Shown: piece by piece, positions 35,314 to 46,900 of the stretch
How the letters are laid out: every line of letters starts with the position of its first letter
Position numbering within the stretch: the stretch's first letter is position 1
NCBI RefSeq assembly: GCF_965638725.1
Contig: NC_134970.1
Location: forward strand, 4,407,001-4,471,000
From: Aptenodytes patagonicus
Taxonomy: Eukaryota > Chordata > Aves > Sphenisciformes > Spheniscidae
Length of the DNA: 64,000 nucleotides
Direction of reading: 5' to 3'
Notes under the pieces: model-generated
Database searches by the model: none
What the model was told of the DNA's origin: nothing
What the model saw: the letters and a program-made list of their open reading frames with translations, nothing else
Made by a program: the position numbers and the translations under genes

Positions 35314-38300
35314 TCACTTCGAGTCCTCTTCAGGTTTCTTGGCATAAAACTTTTCTCGCAGTTTTTTCCACGTCCCTTTTTTCATGTCTTCCATCTGTTT
35401 CAGAATGTCTGCAAAAGGAGGGGAGGGGGGAGAGAGAGAGAGATGGGGAAAGAGGAAGAAAAGCAAAGGAATGAAAGCCCTCTTATAAAAGCTTTGCCTC
35501 ACATGTATTTTCCTTTTTTGACTTTTCATCTTAATGAATTTCTATTTCGGGGCCTGAGGCAAGTTTGTTTTCCCTTCCAATCAATTGTGCGGGGAGTCCC
35601 TTATCACTACCAACTAATACTCAGTTTCCACGCACTGCAGTCAAAGTTAGGAACTGGAGCGGAACAAAACTGCACTAGCTTCCTACGTCGCACCTAATAA
35701 ATGATCTGGCTGAGAGTATTTCTGCATCGTGGTACCCTGTTTTCTCTCAAAGTCTAATACAAAAGGAAAAATACTGAAGGAAATTTGAACATGGTGAAAC
35801 AGAAGCTGAGAATTTTTGGAATGATGTAGCAAATGTGCATTTCTTTCGCATAGCTCCTGCTATCTGATCTCAAAGAGCCCTTGTAAACCCTTTGCTGTTC
35901 CTGCCCGGTGCAAAATACAATCGACTTTTTGCCCTGATAGATTACTGAAGATCTCCTCAATTATTCCTGAACTTACTCCTCATTAAACATCCCAAGATAC
36001 TTGCACGGCAGTCCCATTCTGTCCTTTAGTCACGGGTGTTTAGTAGAAGTGATGCAGTGAACACCACAAAGACTGGAATGTACTTTATCTCCTGCACTGA
36101 CTTATTCTCAAATCAAGCACGGTATCAGTACCTGTTGCTAGTATCATCTTGCAATCTTCTACTGTCACTCCAGTGAAGCTTGTGTCTTTCAGGCGTGGAT
36201 ACTTCACAAGCGAGCACGTAGGTGAGAGGGGAGAGAGAGAGAGAGAGAGAAAGATGTTACTTGTAGTGCATTAAAAAAGGTAAAAATGTCACCATACAGT
36301 AGAGCCTGAGCTCGTTTTCAGTCAAGCTCGAAGAATTCTGTTCACGCATACCAAGAACTATCGTCTGCATTGTTCATACATGTCACGCAGGCCAAGATGT
36401 CTGCAGCTTTCCCAAAGTGACCAAAGGCACCAGGTAGTGCTGCATCCACCTGACGGCTCATTTGTCTGTTACACTCTCCCAGAAACCCTGCTGGGACGAG
36501 GCAGCCAACTGCAGTAGGTGGTGACTCACCCCCTAAAAGAGGGATGATGGCTAATGCCAAAGCTCACCTTGTTTTTGTAGTAGTTGGTGTGGATCCTGAC
36601 TAAGCTCTCGTACATTCGGTCACAGGTCTCAGGGTCAGCAATCTGGAAAGGGACAAAAGTATCACCCAAGTCTTATTTTAAACCTCCACAGCAAAACCCA
36701 CCTCGTTTCAAGGCTTGTGAGAAGGACACTCAAGGAGCAGCTTAGGCGCAATTGTAGGATGCTGGTGACCCCTATTACGCTGCTCCAGAACGCGTATCCT
36801 TTTCTTTCCCTTCCAATTCTCACCAGCTTGGCCTACAAGAATAACGAGGCACACGATTTCCAGAATTGACCTTAAACTCTGCTCGAAAAGATTTGACAGC
36901 TCAACTGTGAATGAGAATATTATCACAGTTAATGAGGATATTGCTGGACACTTTTCTTCTCCCATTTATTGGCCACTGCTGTGAAATCTGCGAGACTTCT
37001 TGCTCAAAGGCCAGTTTTGCCGCCTGTTTTATTCTAAAGCATCAAATAGGATAACGTATGAGGATGGAATTTAGAAAATCCCGGTGCAGGCTAAAAATAG
37101 CTTATAATTGATTAGGGAAAAGCAGCATGAAAGACACTGAACAGCTTATGAAGGGTAAATGGATTTCTATTTTGGTCAAGTAAGTTGGAAAGACTTTGCT
37201 AATACCTAAACCTCGGCTAGGTGCCTCGGACAGGTGCATCTGCCTTGCAGAGTCATCTATTTAGCAGCGCGGATGGCACGTCATCTTGTTTTTCTGTTTT
37301 ACAGTGGGGGCCAAACTCGACCAGAACGCTGCATTGCTGCTCGATGACATCAAACATAAACGATTAAAACGGATACACGAATAAGAATAGTATCAACAGA
37401 AACACGTCAGGATAAAATGACACGGCTCATCTGTCCTTGGGACGTTGGCACAGGTTCAGCACAAGGCGGGCAATGCCTCCTCGGCACAAACGAGGAAAAC
37501 TAAGGAAAGGCTCTCCTTATTCAGTAGGTAATGGCTGCTGCAGGAGAGAGGATATAGGGACAGACAGACTGTCAAGAGCAAGCACCATCACACTGCAGGT
37601 GATCTTCAGCTTAACGTATCTTGCAGTCACATTTCAAATGACCCTGCTGATGTTTTAATAATGATAGCAGAAATAGCTATTAAATGGGTAGCAGAAACAG
37701 TATTCCTCTCCCCATAAAATCAGCAAATCTTACTCCATGTGAATAAAATAGACATTAGACTGATAAAGTATCCTTCACGGTTCCAGTTCTTTCCTCACAC
37801 ATTCCTCCTGTTGTCTGCCAGTACATTTCCCTTTGCCATATTAAGCCTTTACACATACAGATTGACATCAGTGCTGCAGGCATCAGTTTAGATTTTTAAG
37901 ATGAGTGGCAGCTTTGGGATCTTGTAGCCAATTGGTGCAGCACATTCAGCTGTCCTGAGCGTACGAAAAAGCAATAAGCACTTCCCGAAACGTCTGCTGC
38001 AGACTATTCTGGTGACCAATATAGAATTAGGTGCCCATAATGGCCCCTTGAAGTAGAAAACGCATATCTGGAACAATGCTTTTGTGCTAAGAAAGGGCAC
38101 ATTAACATTCCACAGCACCACCTCCAAGCCGATAAAGGTCTGCAGCCCAAGTCAAGCATTAGCTTCTCTAATTTATTTCAGCACCAAAGCCTAACCTCCA
38201 ACACATTTACGGGTGTAGCTGGAATCCAATTTTATAACTGCTGCATCCCAACAGTGCCAGGCAGAGCTGCATTTCACTAGGTACTCCACACTGCATGGCA

Positions 38301-39034
38301 CTAGCATCGCGGTAAGCAAAACACGCTAATTAACTAGATTCCAGCACAGCGCTGACAAATTCACGGTGTTTTGTACCCCGCTTCCATAACCACGGGAGTG
38401 GGTTCTCCAACGCACATCGTGTAAACGGCGCAAGAATCGGGTATGAACCACAGCTCGTCCTACGCGAGGAACAAGCGACCTGGCTGAGCGGGGCTGACTC
38501 AGGCCTGCGTCTCAAAGGCGAGCGGGGCGTTCACGCCTGGCCCGGGCCCCAGGGGAAGCTCTGCGGGGCTCTGAGGAGACCCGAGGGCGGCTCGTTTCGC
38601 TACCGGCGCCCCACAGGCACAACCTTCTCAACTGCAACCGAGCGAGCTCCGAGGCGGGGGGGGGGGACGGGACGGGACGGGACGGGACGGGACGGGAAGA
38701 AACCCCGCGTCAGCGCCAGACTCCCGAGGTTTGTGCCCAAAACCCGCCGCAGCCGCCTCAGACAGACCGTTAAACCGCCCCCGGCCCCTCCACCGCCGGA
38801 GGCCGGGAGGGAAGAGGCGCCTGCGCGGCCCAGGCCCCGCCTCGCCCGCCCCGAGGAGGCCGCCGCGCCATCCTCCCCCCCTCCCCCCGCCCTCACCTGC
38901 GTGTTCTCCCCCTCGCGGAAGGCCTGCGCCACCCGCTGCCGCAGGAAGACGCCCATGTCCCGCTGCCGCTTCGTATCCTCCACCGGCCACTCCTCGCAGA
39001 GCTTCAGGAACCGCCGGTACCTGGTGGCCGCCAT
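35314..39034 (-). CDS. UQCC2: Ubiquinol-cytochrome c reductase complex assembly factor 2
   Basis: This is a small mitochondrial matrix/nucleoid protein that, with UQCC1, supports cytochrome b synthesis and complex III assembly. There are four minus-strand exons: 38897-39034, 36568-36642, 36132-36201 and 35314-35408, giving 125 residues (human 126). The start [16 protein letters not shown] lies at the head of exon 1 in the CpG island. Further matches are [30 protein letters not shown] and [11 protein letters not shown], ending in PEEDSK before the TGA. All donors are GT. The exon 3 acceptor (TTGTGAAG) is weak, with its pyrimidine tract supplied by an upstream CT microsatellite. The basic amphipathic N-terminus would suit mitochondrial import. 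The gene runs tail-to-tail with ITPR3. Confidence 0.96.
36231..36251. repeat. (GA)n / (CT)n microsatellite
   Basis: This is a run of about ten GA units on the plus strand. On the UQCC2 transcript strand it reads (CT)n and ends about 30 bases upstream of the exon 3 acceptor. Confidence 0.9.
36643..38896 (-). other. UQCC2: UQCC2 intron 1
   Basis: This is a 2.25 kb intron. It changes from AT-rich at the exon 2 side to a CpG island at the exon 1 side, and carries a GGGAC tandem repeat near exon 1. No other gene or recognised mobile element is seen. Confidence 0.85.
38656..38697. repeat. G-run plus (GGGAC)6 tandem repeat
   Basis: Eleven G residues run into six full GGGAC units (38664-38693) and a partial unit, in UQCC2 intron 1 about 200 bases from the exon 1 donor. 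The regular G-triplets could form a quadruplex in the non-template strand. Confidence 0.95.
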
Positions 39035-39061
39035 CGCTACCGGCGGCGCCGGCCATGAAAG

Positions 39062-39073
39062 GGTCACGTGACC
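39062..39073. promoter_or_regulatory. UQCC2: Palindromic E-box GGTCACGTGACC at the UQCC2 start
   Basis: This is a perfect 12-base palindrome around CACGTG, 28 bases upstream of the UQCC2 ATG. Its core GTCACGTGAC equals the optimal USF and TFEB/CLEAR-type E-box. Placement in a CpG-island promoter supports function; occupancy is inference. Confidence 0.7.
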
Positions 39074-39102
39074 TACGGCAGGCGAGAAGGGCCCGGCGGG
39101 GA

Positions 39103-39113
39103 TGCGCAGGCGC
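39103..39113. promoter_or_regulatory. UQCC2: NRF-1-type site TGCGCAGGCGC
   Basis: This matches the NRF-1 pattern YGCGCANGCGC, about 70 bases upstream of the UQCC2 ATG. NRF-1 commonly controls nuclear genes for respiratory-chain proteins, so the context fits the gene's role. Confidence 0.65.
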
Positions 39114-39480
39114 GGCGCGGCGGCGGCCGGGTCCCGGCGGGAGGGGGGGAGCCGGCCCTGCCCCTCAGCGCTGTGTCCCCCCCCCCGGGGCGGGCAGCAC
39201 CGAAAAGGAGGGCAGGGGGCGGCGGGGGGGGCGCTCCCAAGAGGCTGCCCCGTCCACCCCCTTCCCCGTTCCCGGGGGTGCTTTCGGTGAGGTGCTGGGA
39301 GAAGTGCCGGGCGAGGCCCTCGGGCCGCTGCCGTGCCCTCAGGCCCCGCAGGCCCGGGCCGCCGAGAGGCGGAGGCTGAGGTGGGTCTGCGTGAACCCCC
39401 TCAGCAAAGCCGCGACCGGGCAGAGGCAGCGCCGAGTCCCGGGACCACGGCGCCCGCCGGTGAGCCGGGGCAGTTGCTGA

Positions 39481-39824
39481 CCCCGTCCTTGCCCCGCTGA
39501 AGCTGCGCCGGTGGCTTTTCTTTATAGTCGCCCGAGTTGCGGGCAAGAAACGCACAACGCCGTGAACAATATCCAGTAAATAAATAATGAGGCCTTCCCA
39601 GACGGACTGCAGGCCAGGTAAAATAAGCAACTGGGCCAGACGACTTAAATTTTCCAGTAATGACTCGTAGCAATTCACAACACAAGTGAAGGGGTCTTCC
39701 TTGAGACCTGGTGTTTAAACCTGCGGAAATAACAGCTCCCCTCAAAATGTACAGCCCTAAATAAAAGAGAACGTAGCTTAAGGATGCTGTGGAAGTAAAA
39801 AAGAGATGGACAACAGGTGAGAGT
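39481..39824. other. UQCC2 upstream / IP6K3 downstream spacer
   Basis: About 340 bases separate the CpG island from the estimated IP6K3 3' end. I see no gene or repeat here. Confidence 0.6.
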
Positions 39825-40912
39825 TACTTGGGCAATTTTATTTATATCCCCACGCCCCAGTAACGGGGTTCTGTAGCTCTATTCCTTGCGTAAGGACTTG
39901 TCTTTCAGGATTCCCACACCACGCAGGAAGGAATTATGTTTGTTCCGTAATAATAGAATCTGTCCACAAAAGCTGTAAACATTATTTGGAGTCTTTTGTT
40001 ACTGCCTCTTCCAAACACACACGCAATATTTGTATCAAAGAATTTCTAGGTGACCTTTAATGTCTAGTCCCTGAGTCAATCTCATGCTTTTTTTTCTTTT
40101 TTTTTTTCTTTTTTTAAGCAAAAATACCTCAATGTGAATGTTTTCTGTGACTGATATCTGACAGAACCATCGCGCTGCCATACTTCCAGCCCCAACGGAG
40201 CCCCTTGCTTAGAAAGTTTCTGAAACATGCCCTGTTAGAATCCCGCAGGGATGTTAAACCTTTGCAAGGTCCGGTTCTTGGTCTGAGGTCCCCCTGCTTT
40301 TCCACCGTAGGCAGCACAGAACCTCTGCGGCATCTCGTACGTCTGTGTTTCAACACCCGCGCTGTACGGAGAACACCCGACTGTCTCGCAAGCGCTGGGC
40401 ACGGGGAGCGTGAACGTCAGGGTGTGCGTTTTTCTCTCCCGCTTGCGTCTTTGCGTCCAGCCCGTAGCACTGAGCACGAGTTGAAAGTAATGCTGCAATC
40501 TGTTCGGAGCTGCCAGCTCATTTTAATAGTCTCGCTCAAATGCACAGTATCTCCTTAGCCCGCTTGGCTTCGGGAGTGTAGAGGTGAGCAGGTCCTGTTT
40601 TATCATTCAGACTCTTTCAACTAATGCTTTCTTTCGGCTCACGGATAAATCAAGGACAGCAGTAAAACAAGAAAGGAAAATAAATCTTCTGATTGATTGC
40701 AGACAGAACAGATTCTTTCAGCTCTCTGCTTTTTACGCTTGAGTTCGGTAATGGCGCATAGCGTTTTTTGCACTTTCCTAGCAAGCTGTCCGCGCTCTCA
40801 CTCCAAACCGTGCACGTGACATCCAGCAGCGAGGGTCCCGTACGGCTGACCCAATGCGGTACTTTTCAGGGCTATCGGTCACTAGTAAATCCAGGCTATT
40901 TCACGGAGTTTG
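39825..40912 (-). other. IP6K3: IP6K3 3'UTR
   Basis: Noncoding sequence between the IP6K3 TGA (40913-40915) and the first good minus-strand AATAAA. It contains a long interrupted poly-T tract at 40087-40116 (poly-A on the transcript). The 3' end is inferred from the hexamer. Confidence 0.6.
39837..39842 (-). terminator. IP6K3: IP6K3 poly(A) signal AATAAA
   Basis: TTTATT on the plus strand, about 1.07 kb after the IP6K3 stop and about 800 bases upstream of the UQCC2 start codon. Confidence 0.55.
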
Positions 40913-43900
40913 TCATTTTCCTTCTGAGATATTCTGAAGGATTTTGATGAGATTCTCCAGGCCAAAAATATAGCCGTGGTCTGGCCCGTCGTAAGTGGTG
41001 TGATTGCATTTGGAGCCTTTAAAAGTGGTGTGGGCAAAGTCTATCATCCGGACGTCAACTCTGGAGTGATTAGTGCCGTGTGACGCGGTGCAGTTTGTTT
41101 TTTGGAAGTGAAGGTGATTATCCAAGGGTGCCGTGTTCTCCTTGTGCTCCTGTCCATCGTAAATTATGAGAAGTGAGCTGGAGTAGAACCTGTAAGAGCT
41201 TTGCTTCCTAATGACAGAAAGCAGAGCTTTTAGCCGCAGGATGATGGGCTCCAGGAGATCCGTTCGGAGGTGGTTACCATTGCACAGGAACTGGCGCAAG
41301 GTTTGCCTGAATCCCTCCGGTGAGAGTTTCCTGCCGTAATACTTATCTTTGCAGAGAAAATGGCCAGTGTCCGCTTGGTAAACCTTGAGGAAAGAGAGCA
41401 ACAATCCAGATTCAGTTGTTCGGTTTTCCCAAAGCTCTAGATTTCACCCCAATCTAAAAAGGTCAGACCCAAGCTGAGAAATGGGACACAAATCCGCTGC
41501 AGTCTGGCAATATCTAGCAACGCTGGCAATGTACTGCAGGCTTCTCACCGAATCCCACCTCCTGTCTTTTCTGGAGATTTAAACTATTCAATTTAAACCA
41601 CTAGTGCAGATTCTTGTTGTACTGCTCTAAATTACCCCTTTGTGAAACCCAAATAGCTGTAAGTCATAGCCGTGTCGCTAGTGATTTACAGCATTTTCCC
41701 TCTGGCTATGGCAGGAGTTTGCAGCGGTACCGGAATACCCCAGCTTTGTACCGCCTGGCAATACGTAACGCACGGCTAGCAATAATCTTGCTTTCTTAAG
41801 CACAGAGAGACAAGATGTAGACAGAAATTTGTGTGTGAGGCTCTGGTAACACTGAGTAAGAAATGAGGGAGTGAATTTAGAATTAGCTCACACGCCAGTT
41901 GTAGTTTAAAGGATACTCTGCTCAACAGAAGCATGTCACAGACCAGAAGGGGACACAGGTTTTGACACCGAGTGTTTACGCTGCTATATATGTGTTTTAT
42001 AATCATCATTGTCATAATTATCCTTCGGGCAGAGCAGAACAACATTTTGAAACCTGCTTGAGAAGTGAGTGAAACAAATGCGTGGTTTCGGTTTCTAGGA
42101 GGAAGGGCGGCGATTTTGAGCAAGAGGAACCATAATATTCAGCACAAAATAAACCCCTCGCTCTTGCGGCGACAGGATGAGACAGCTCTGCGAAGGCGTG
42201 AGCGGGGCAAGGGATGCTTTTTTGTTTTTCTTTCTTGTGCAGCAGCCAAGAGCTGAGCACGAGAGGGGAATCGGTGTTCACGTACAGGCAGATTCTCAGC
42301 TGGGGTGAACTGGTTCCAGCTGCTCACACTGGTGGCAGCGGTGCGGGGTGGTGCTTATGCAGCCACCGCTTGTGAAAGCAGCCAAATCTCCAGAGGTCAA
42401 AGAGGGGATATGGGCAAGGGTTACCCTATATGTGCCATATTCTATACTCTTCCCTAAGCATCCTCTCCTGTTTGAGGGCAGGACGCGCAGCCGAGTGGCC
42501 ACTTCTTACAGCCTGTATATGGAGGGGGACAGGAATGAAACTGCTTCAATTTACACCAACAAAGGAAAGAGTCCCTTTCCATTTCCAGCTTGGTTTCAAG
42601 CCGTGTGTCGGGCAAACACCAAAAGGACGGAGGCTCCGTCTTACCTGCATCCCGCAGATGCGAACGCCCAGAGAGGCAGAGGTGCTTTGTTCACACTTCT
42701 TGATGTGCCGGGCTTTCTTCTCCTCCGAGGCATCATCGCCATGCTGCCGGGTTCCCATCTTTAAGTCCAGGATGCAGGGATAGTTGTATTTTGATACCAC
42801 ATTTTCGAGCAATAGAAACTCTGAACATGAGTTAAGGGAAACCCAATACTTTTAAATTCTAATTGAAAGAGGTCTTAAATCAGAGCAACTGCTGACGCTC
42901 TCCATAATAGCTCACAACTGTAATGAGACTTTCTAAGCCAATTTTACCAACATGTCATTGCTATAGGCCCCTTGCTGCCAATTTCAGTTAATTTACTGTA
43001 GTACAGTCTTACCAATTAAAGCACCAACAGCTCCATTCTCTAGTGACACGATAGCCCTGGGCTGTCAGTCCGACACCTTGCCTCAGTGCTGTACTCAATG
43101 GGTGTGGGAGAAGTTGTTAAGCTGTATTACTCACATGACTGGTAGGTAATGAAGTGTAATAGGAAAATAAAAGGCGAGGCAGCTGCTCATGCCTATATAG
43201 TTGTATTTTTAAATGTATGCCAAGGGGATCCTTGACTTACGCTGAATACCCTTTATGGGAAGTGGTTTTTTTCTTTTTTTAAGAATAGAATAGAATATTT
43301 CAGTTGGAAGGGACCTACAATGATCATCCAGTCCAACTGAACAGTGGGAGAAGATAACAGAGCAACTATATTCTGTGTATTCTGTATTTTCCCAGGGACT
43401 GGGCAGAGGAGGGATGCATACCCCCTGCAGTAACACATACATTGATTACGAGCTGTTATTTGTAGCCAAGACTATGCTGGAGGGGAGAGAAGAAAAAGGA
43501 TACGATGAAGTTTGTTCTCATTATGCTTGGAGGACATGCGGTTCAGGTGCTGCCTGTGACAGTGCAGTCCCCAGGGGTTGTAGCTGTTTCTTTCTGGCTG
43601 GTTTCTGTTTGCATCTTCCAAAAGTGAATCTGTGCCGTACTGAAGGTCTGTCCTCAATAGCATCTTCCCCGGGCAGCTAGACAAAACACACAAAAGAACA
43701 CGTTTGGTTTATAAGCTCCAGAAGAGAATATTCTCTCCCCTCCTCTTTTGTAGAGCCTCAAACTTGATAAGGTAAATTTTCAGGGACTCTCAAAGGAAAC
43801 ATATTCATCATGTCCAACCTGCGGAGATCCTTTGTTACTCTGTAACAGTAATTTTCAGAAAGCCAGCTATTGCGGGGTGCCAATATTTTCTTTCATTATA

Positions 43901-46900
43901 ATTTCAAAGTGTGCTTGGCTCCTATGAAAAGCGCCATTCGTAGCGCCAATGACCAGGAATCTCTATTTATCTACCTAACGGGCACAACACAGGCAAATCG
44001 TCCAACAGTAGGAATGAGTCTCAATTTAGAGGGGCTGGCTTTGAGGAGGGGAGGGAGGGAGCGACGAGATTTGTTCTCCTTGGAGCGTCATTCCCTGGTC
44101 TCGCTCATCCAAAACCCGTAACTCCCATCACGCTGAGGGCAGCGGTTTCACGGTAGCAATGTTGCACCCTTCAGGCGTAGCTGACCTAGGTCTTTTCTGA
44201 ACCAGCTGGAGATGAAAGATGCCTTGCGGAAAGCTTCTGCAGGCCCTAAGGTCGCGGTGTGCTTGGAAGCACTGCAGTGCCTTTCCGAGAGAGCTCTCCC
44301 CTGGGACGAGGACAGGATCGAACCACCTCGAGGCTGCTACTGCTGGCTGGTTACCAGCAGAAGGCCATTACGTGCTGTGTGCTTGGTGGCTGTTCTCATG
44401 GGGCCTCTCCTCCTTTTGGAGCATGCTGCGCTCCAAGGGAACAGGTTTAAAGCAGAGTTTGAGGCACATATTTGAGCAACAGCTTCTCAGCGATAGCCAA
44501 ATCTGCCCCGCTCCATCCACAAGCCGGGGAGGAGATGAACCATGAAGCCACCAAGCTGCGCTTTGCTTTTCTTCACCTTGGCTGGGTGTCGCTTTTGCTC
44601 ACTTTGCCTTAAACCAGGAGTTGTGCCACCAAAACCACCCTGGTTTAGACCCTACCCAAAGCGGCCGGTGAGGACCAAGAGGACGTTTGCAGGGAGCAGC
44701 AGACCCCCACCTATCTTTGAAGGTCTTGGTGAGCTGCGTGTGACTCCACTTGACGAGCGTGTGCTCGCTGCCGGTGCCGGTGCTGGCAGCCCACTTGCAT
44801 TTGTGCCATATCGTCACCGAGGAGTCGCCGATGGCGTTATCCAGCCGGCCGCAGCTCTCCGTCTGCAGGCTGGGGCTGGCGATCAGGGTCAGGTTGCCGA
44901 GGCTGTCCTTTTTGAGGTGCACGGAAACGATGCCTGGACAATAAGGGGGAAAAACAAACCAGAATGAGATCAACCCGTGGGTTACCATACAGGCTCGGTC
45001 ACCATCTGCACTAGCCCCATGTGGTCCAGCCTTCCTGAGAGGGCTCGCGCTTAGCAGGACAGCTGCAGCCTTGTATCTTAGTGGCCTCTCACGCTGATCC
45101 CACTCTGATTTGAGGCCCAATAAACACCATTAGACTGAGACCCTGGAAAACAGCCACAGACTTTTCTAATGATCCCTCCTCTCAAGGCTCGGCTTGAAAC
45201 CTGCCTCCTCTGAACATCATGTTCCTTTGTCCTCCATCCCTCCGGGCTCTCCTATGCCGCAAGTGACCCAGCAAAGACCCTGCGTCGGACCCGGAGCTCC
45301 TGGCTTATTTATGGCAAGGTCTCACTTTTTAAGACAATGGCAAGGTTGGAAATGCTTTTCACTAGCAGGAAGAAAAGGGAGGGTTGGGGACCAGGAATCT
45401 TCCAAAGAAAACCAGCATGCCAACTGCTTCCTTTAATTGGAGAGCCCCCAGGGGCAAGGGCAGAGGCATGTGCATGGGCTGGCAGCGCCGCCTGCGTACG
45501 GGATGCCCGTACACTGTCATGGTCATGTCCTTCCCCAGATGCCAAGGACCAGCACCCCGACAGCCGACAAGGGGAACCGGACCCTCACGTGTCCGGTGTT
45601 CTTGCGCGAGGAGGAACATGACCGTGAACGGGGATTATGGGGATTATTACTTTCCACCGTAAGTGCTTAAAACATTGTGTATTTTAGCATTGCAATTTTC
45701 CCTGACTCTAACGGGAATCACAGGGCTCAAATGCCATTCAGCCCATCACATATTTAGCCCTGTCTCAGCCCATCCCTGGCATGGGGAACGGCTGCCTCCG
45801 CATCTCAAATGACAGAGCAGGAATGGCTATGGCTCGCGTACCAGACAGCTCTGACCTTTCTGGAAAAGGCTGATAACGCAGTCCTGCTCCTGCAGCCCTC
45901 TGTCAGGGTTGTCTGATCCTCTCAAGGCAGCAGAGGCATTTTTAGAGCATCGCCCTTTGGGTCTCAGAGGGGATGCTAGCCGCATGAGTCGTACCCTGCT
46001 GCTTTCAAGTCTAGCTGCAGTAAGGCAGATCCAAAAGAGGACGGTCAAGGCTGTTGGACCAGCAAAACTTGTCACTGGAAAGACATCCCCCCCCCCCCCC
46101 CGTTAGCAACACGTGGAGCTGGGTTTTATCCAACTGTCCCCAGGGTACCCTCACTTGGTCTGTTGGACACTACGGGGAGATGCATTTTGGCAGCTTAACA
46201 AACAGGGGAGCTCTGTTCTCCCAAGCAAATTTGCCAAAGCAAATAAATATGCAAACTCCCTTCTCTCCATTTAAAGTGAGATTATAGTAAGTAAACACAG
46301 ACAGAAGGACATGCCCTCTCTGTGTGTGCGGAGGGTCCTGCCTGCTGAGTTTTGCTGACTGAGGGGGGGGTTCACCACCTGAATTGCAGGAGCCCTGTGT
46401 ATCTGCAGCCACCAGCCACCTCCGTTAGACTCGGGGTCTCTATCCCTCCCCGGGCCCTGCACCCCATAACCCTGCAGCTCCAGCTGTATTCGGATGTGCT
46501 TCCCTCCCGCCCTCCGTACAGCCCCTCTGCTCCACATCCATTTCTGCTCCCTTTTGCTGTAAAATCAGCATTAATCCAAACAGCATGCCATGGCAGGCTC
46601 GGTTAAATCAGCTAATTTTGTACTGAAATGGGGGAGGAATACACACAGGCTGCTTTGCTAAGGGAGCTGGGGGGCTGGAAACCTTAATTAGGGGGTAAGT
46701 AATAATTTTAGCTATCTTAGTCCTTCGCTCATGGTCATGGTGAGCACAGGGAGCTCTGTCTTCCTCAGGCTCCAACGTTACCCACCTGATCTTTAGCTGA
46801 GTCCCATTTGTAAAAAATCCATATTACAGATAACTGAGAGCAAGCGAAAGTCCTATCAGCTCGGATGCCTGCTTTGAATTTTCAGGGGAGGTAGGCAGGA

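Larger units (their letters stand above)
38550..39480. promoter_or_regulatory. UQCC2: CpG island covering the UQCC2 promoter and exon 1
   Basis: CpG dinucleotides are dense and GC is very high across UQCC2 exon 1, the start of intron 1 and about 450 bases upstream, against CpG-poor flanks. There is no TATA box near the start. This fits a broad housekeeping-type promoter. Boundaries are by eye. Confidence 0.85.

Noticed and set aside
36231-38697. GA and GGGAC tandem tracts as CRISPR-like or satellite arrays
   Set aside because: They are short microsatellites in a vertebrate intron, with no spacers or larger repeat unit.
38731-39480. 249-codon plus-strand frame across the UQCC2 CpG island
   Set aside because: It is antisense to UQCC2 exon 1, Pro/Arg/Ala-rich, and explained by the absence of stops in CpG-island sequence.
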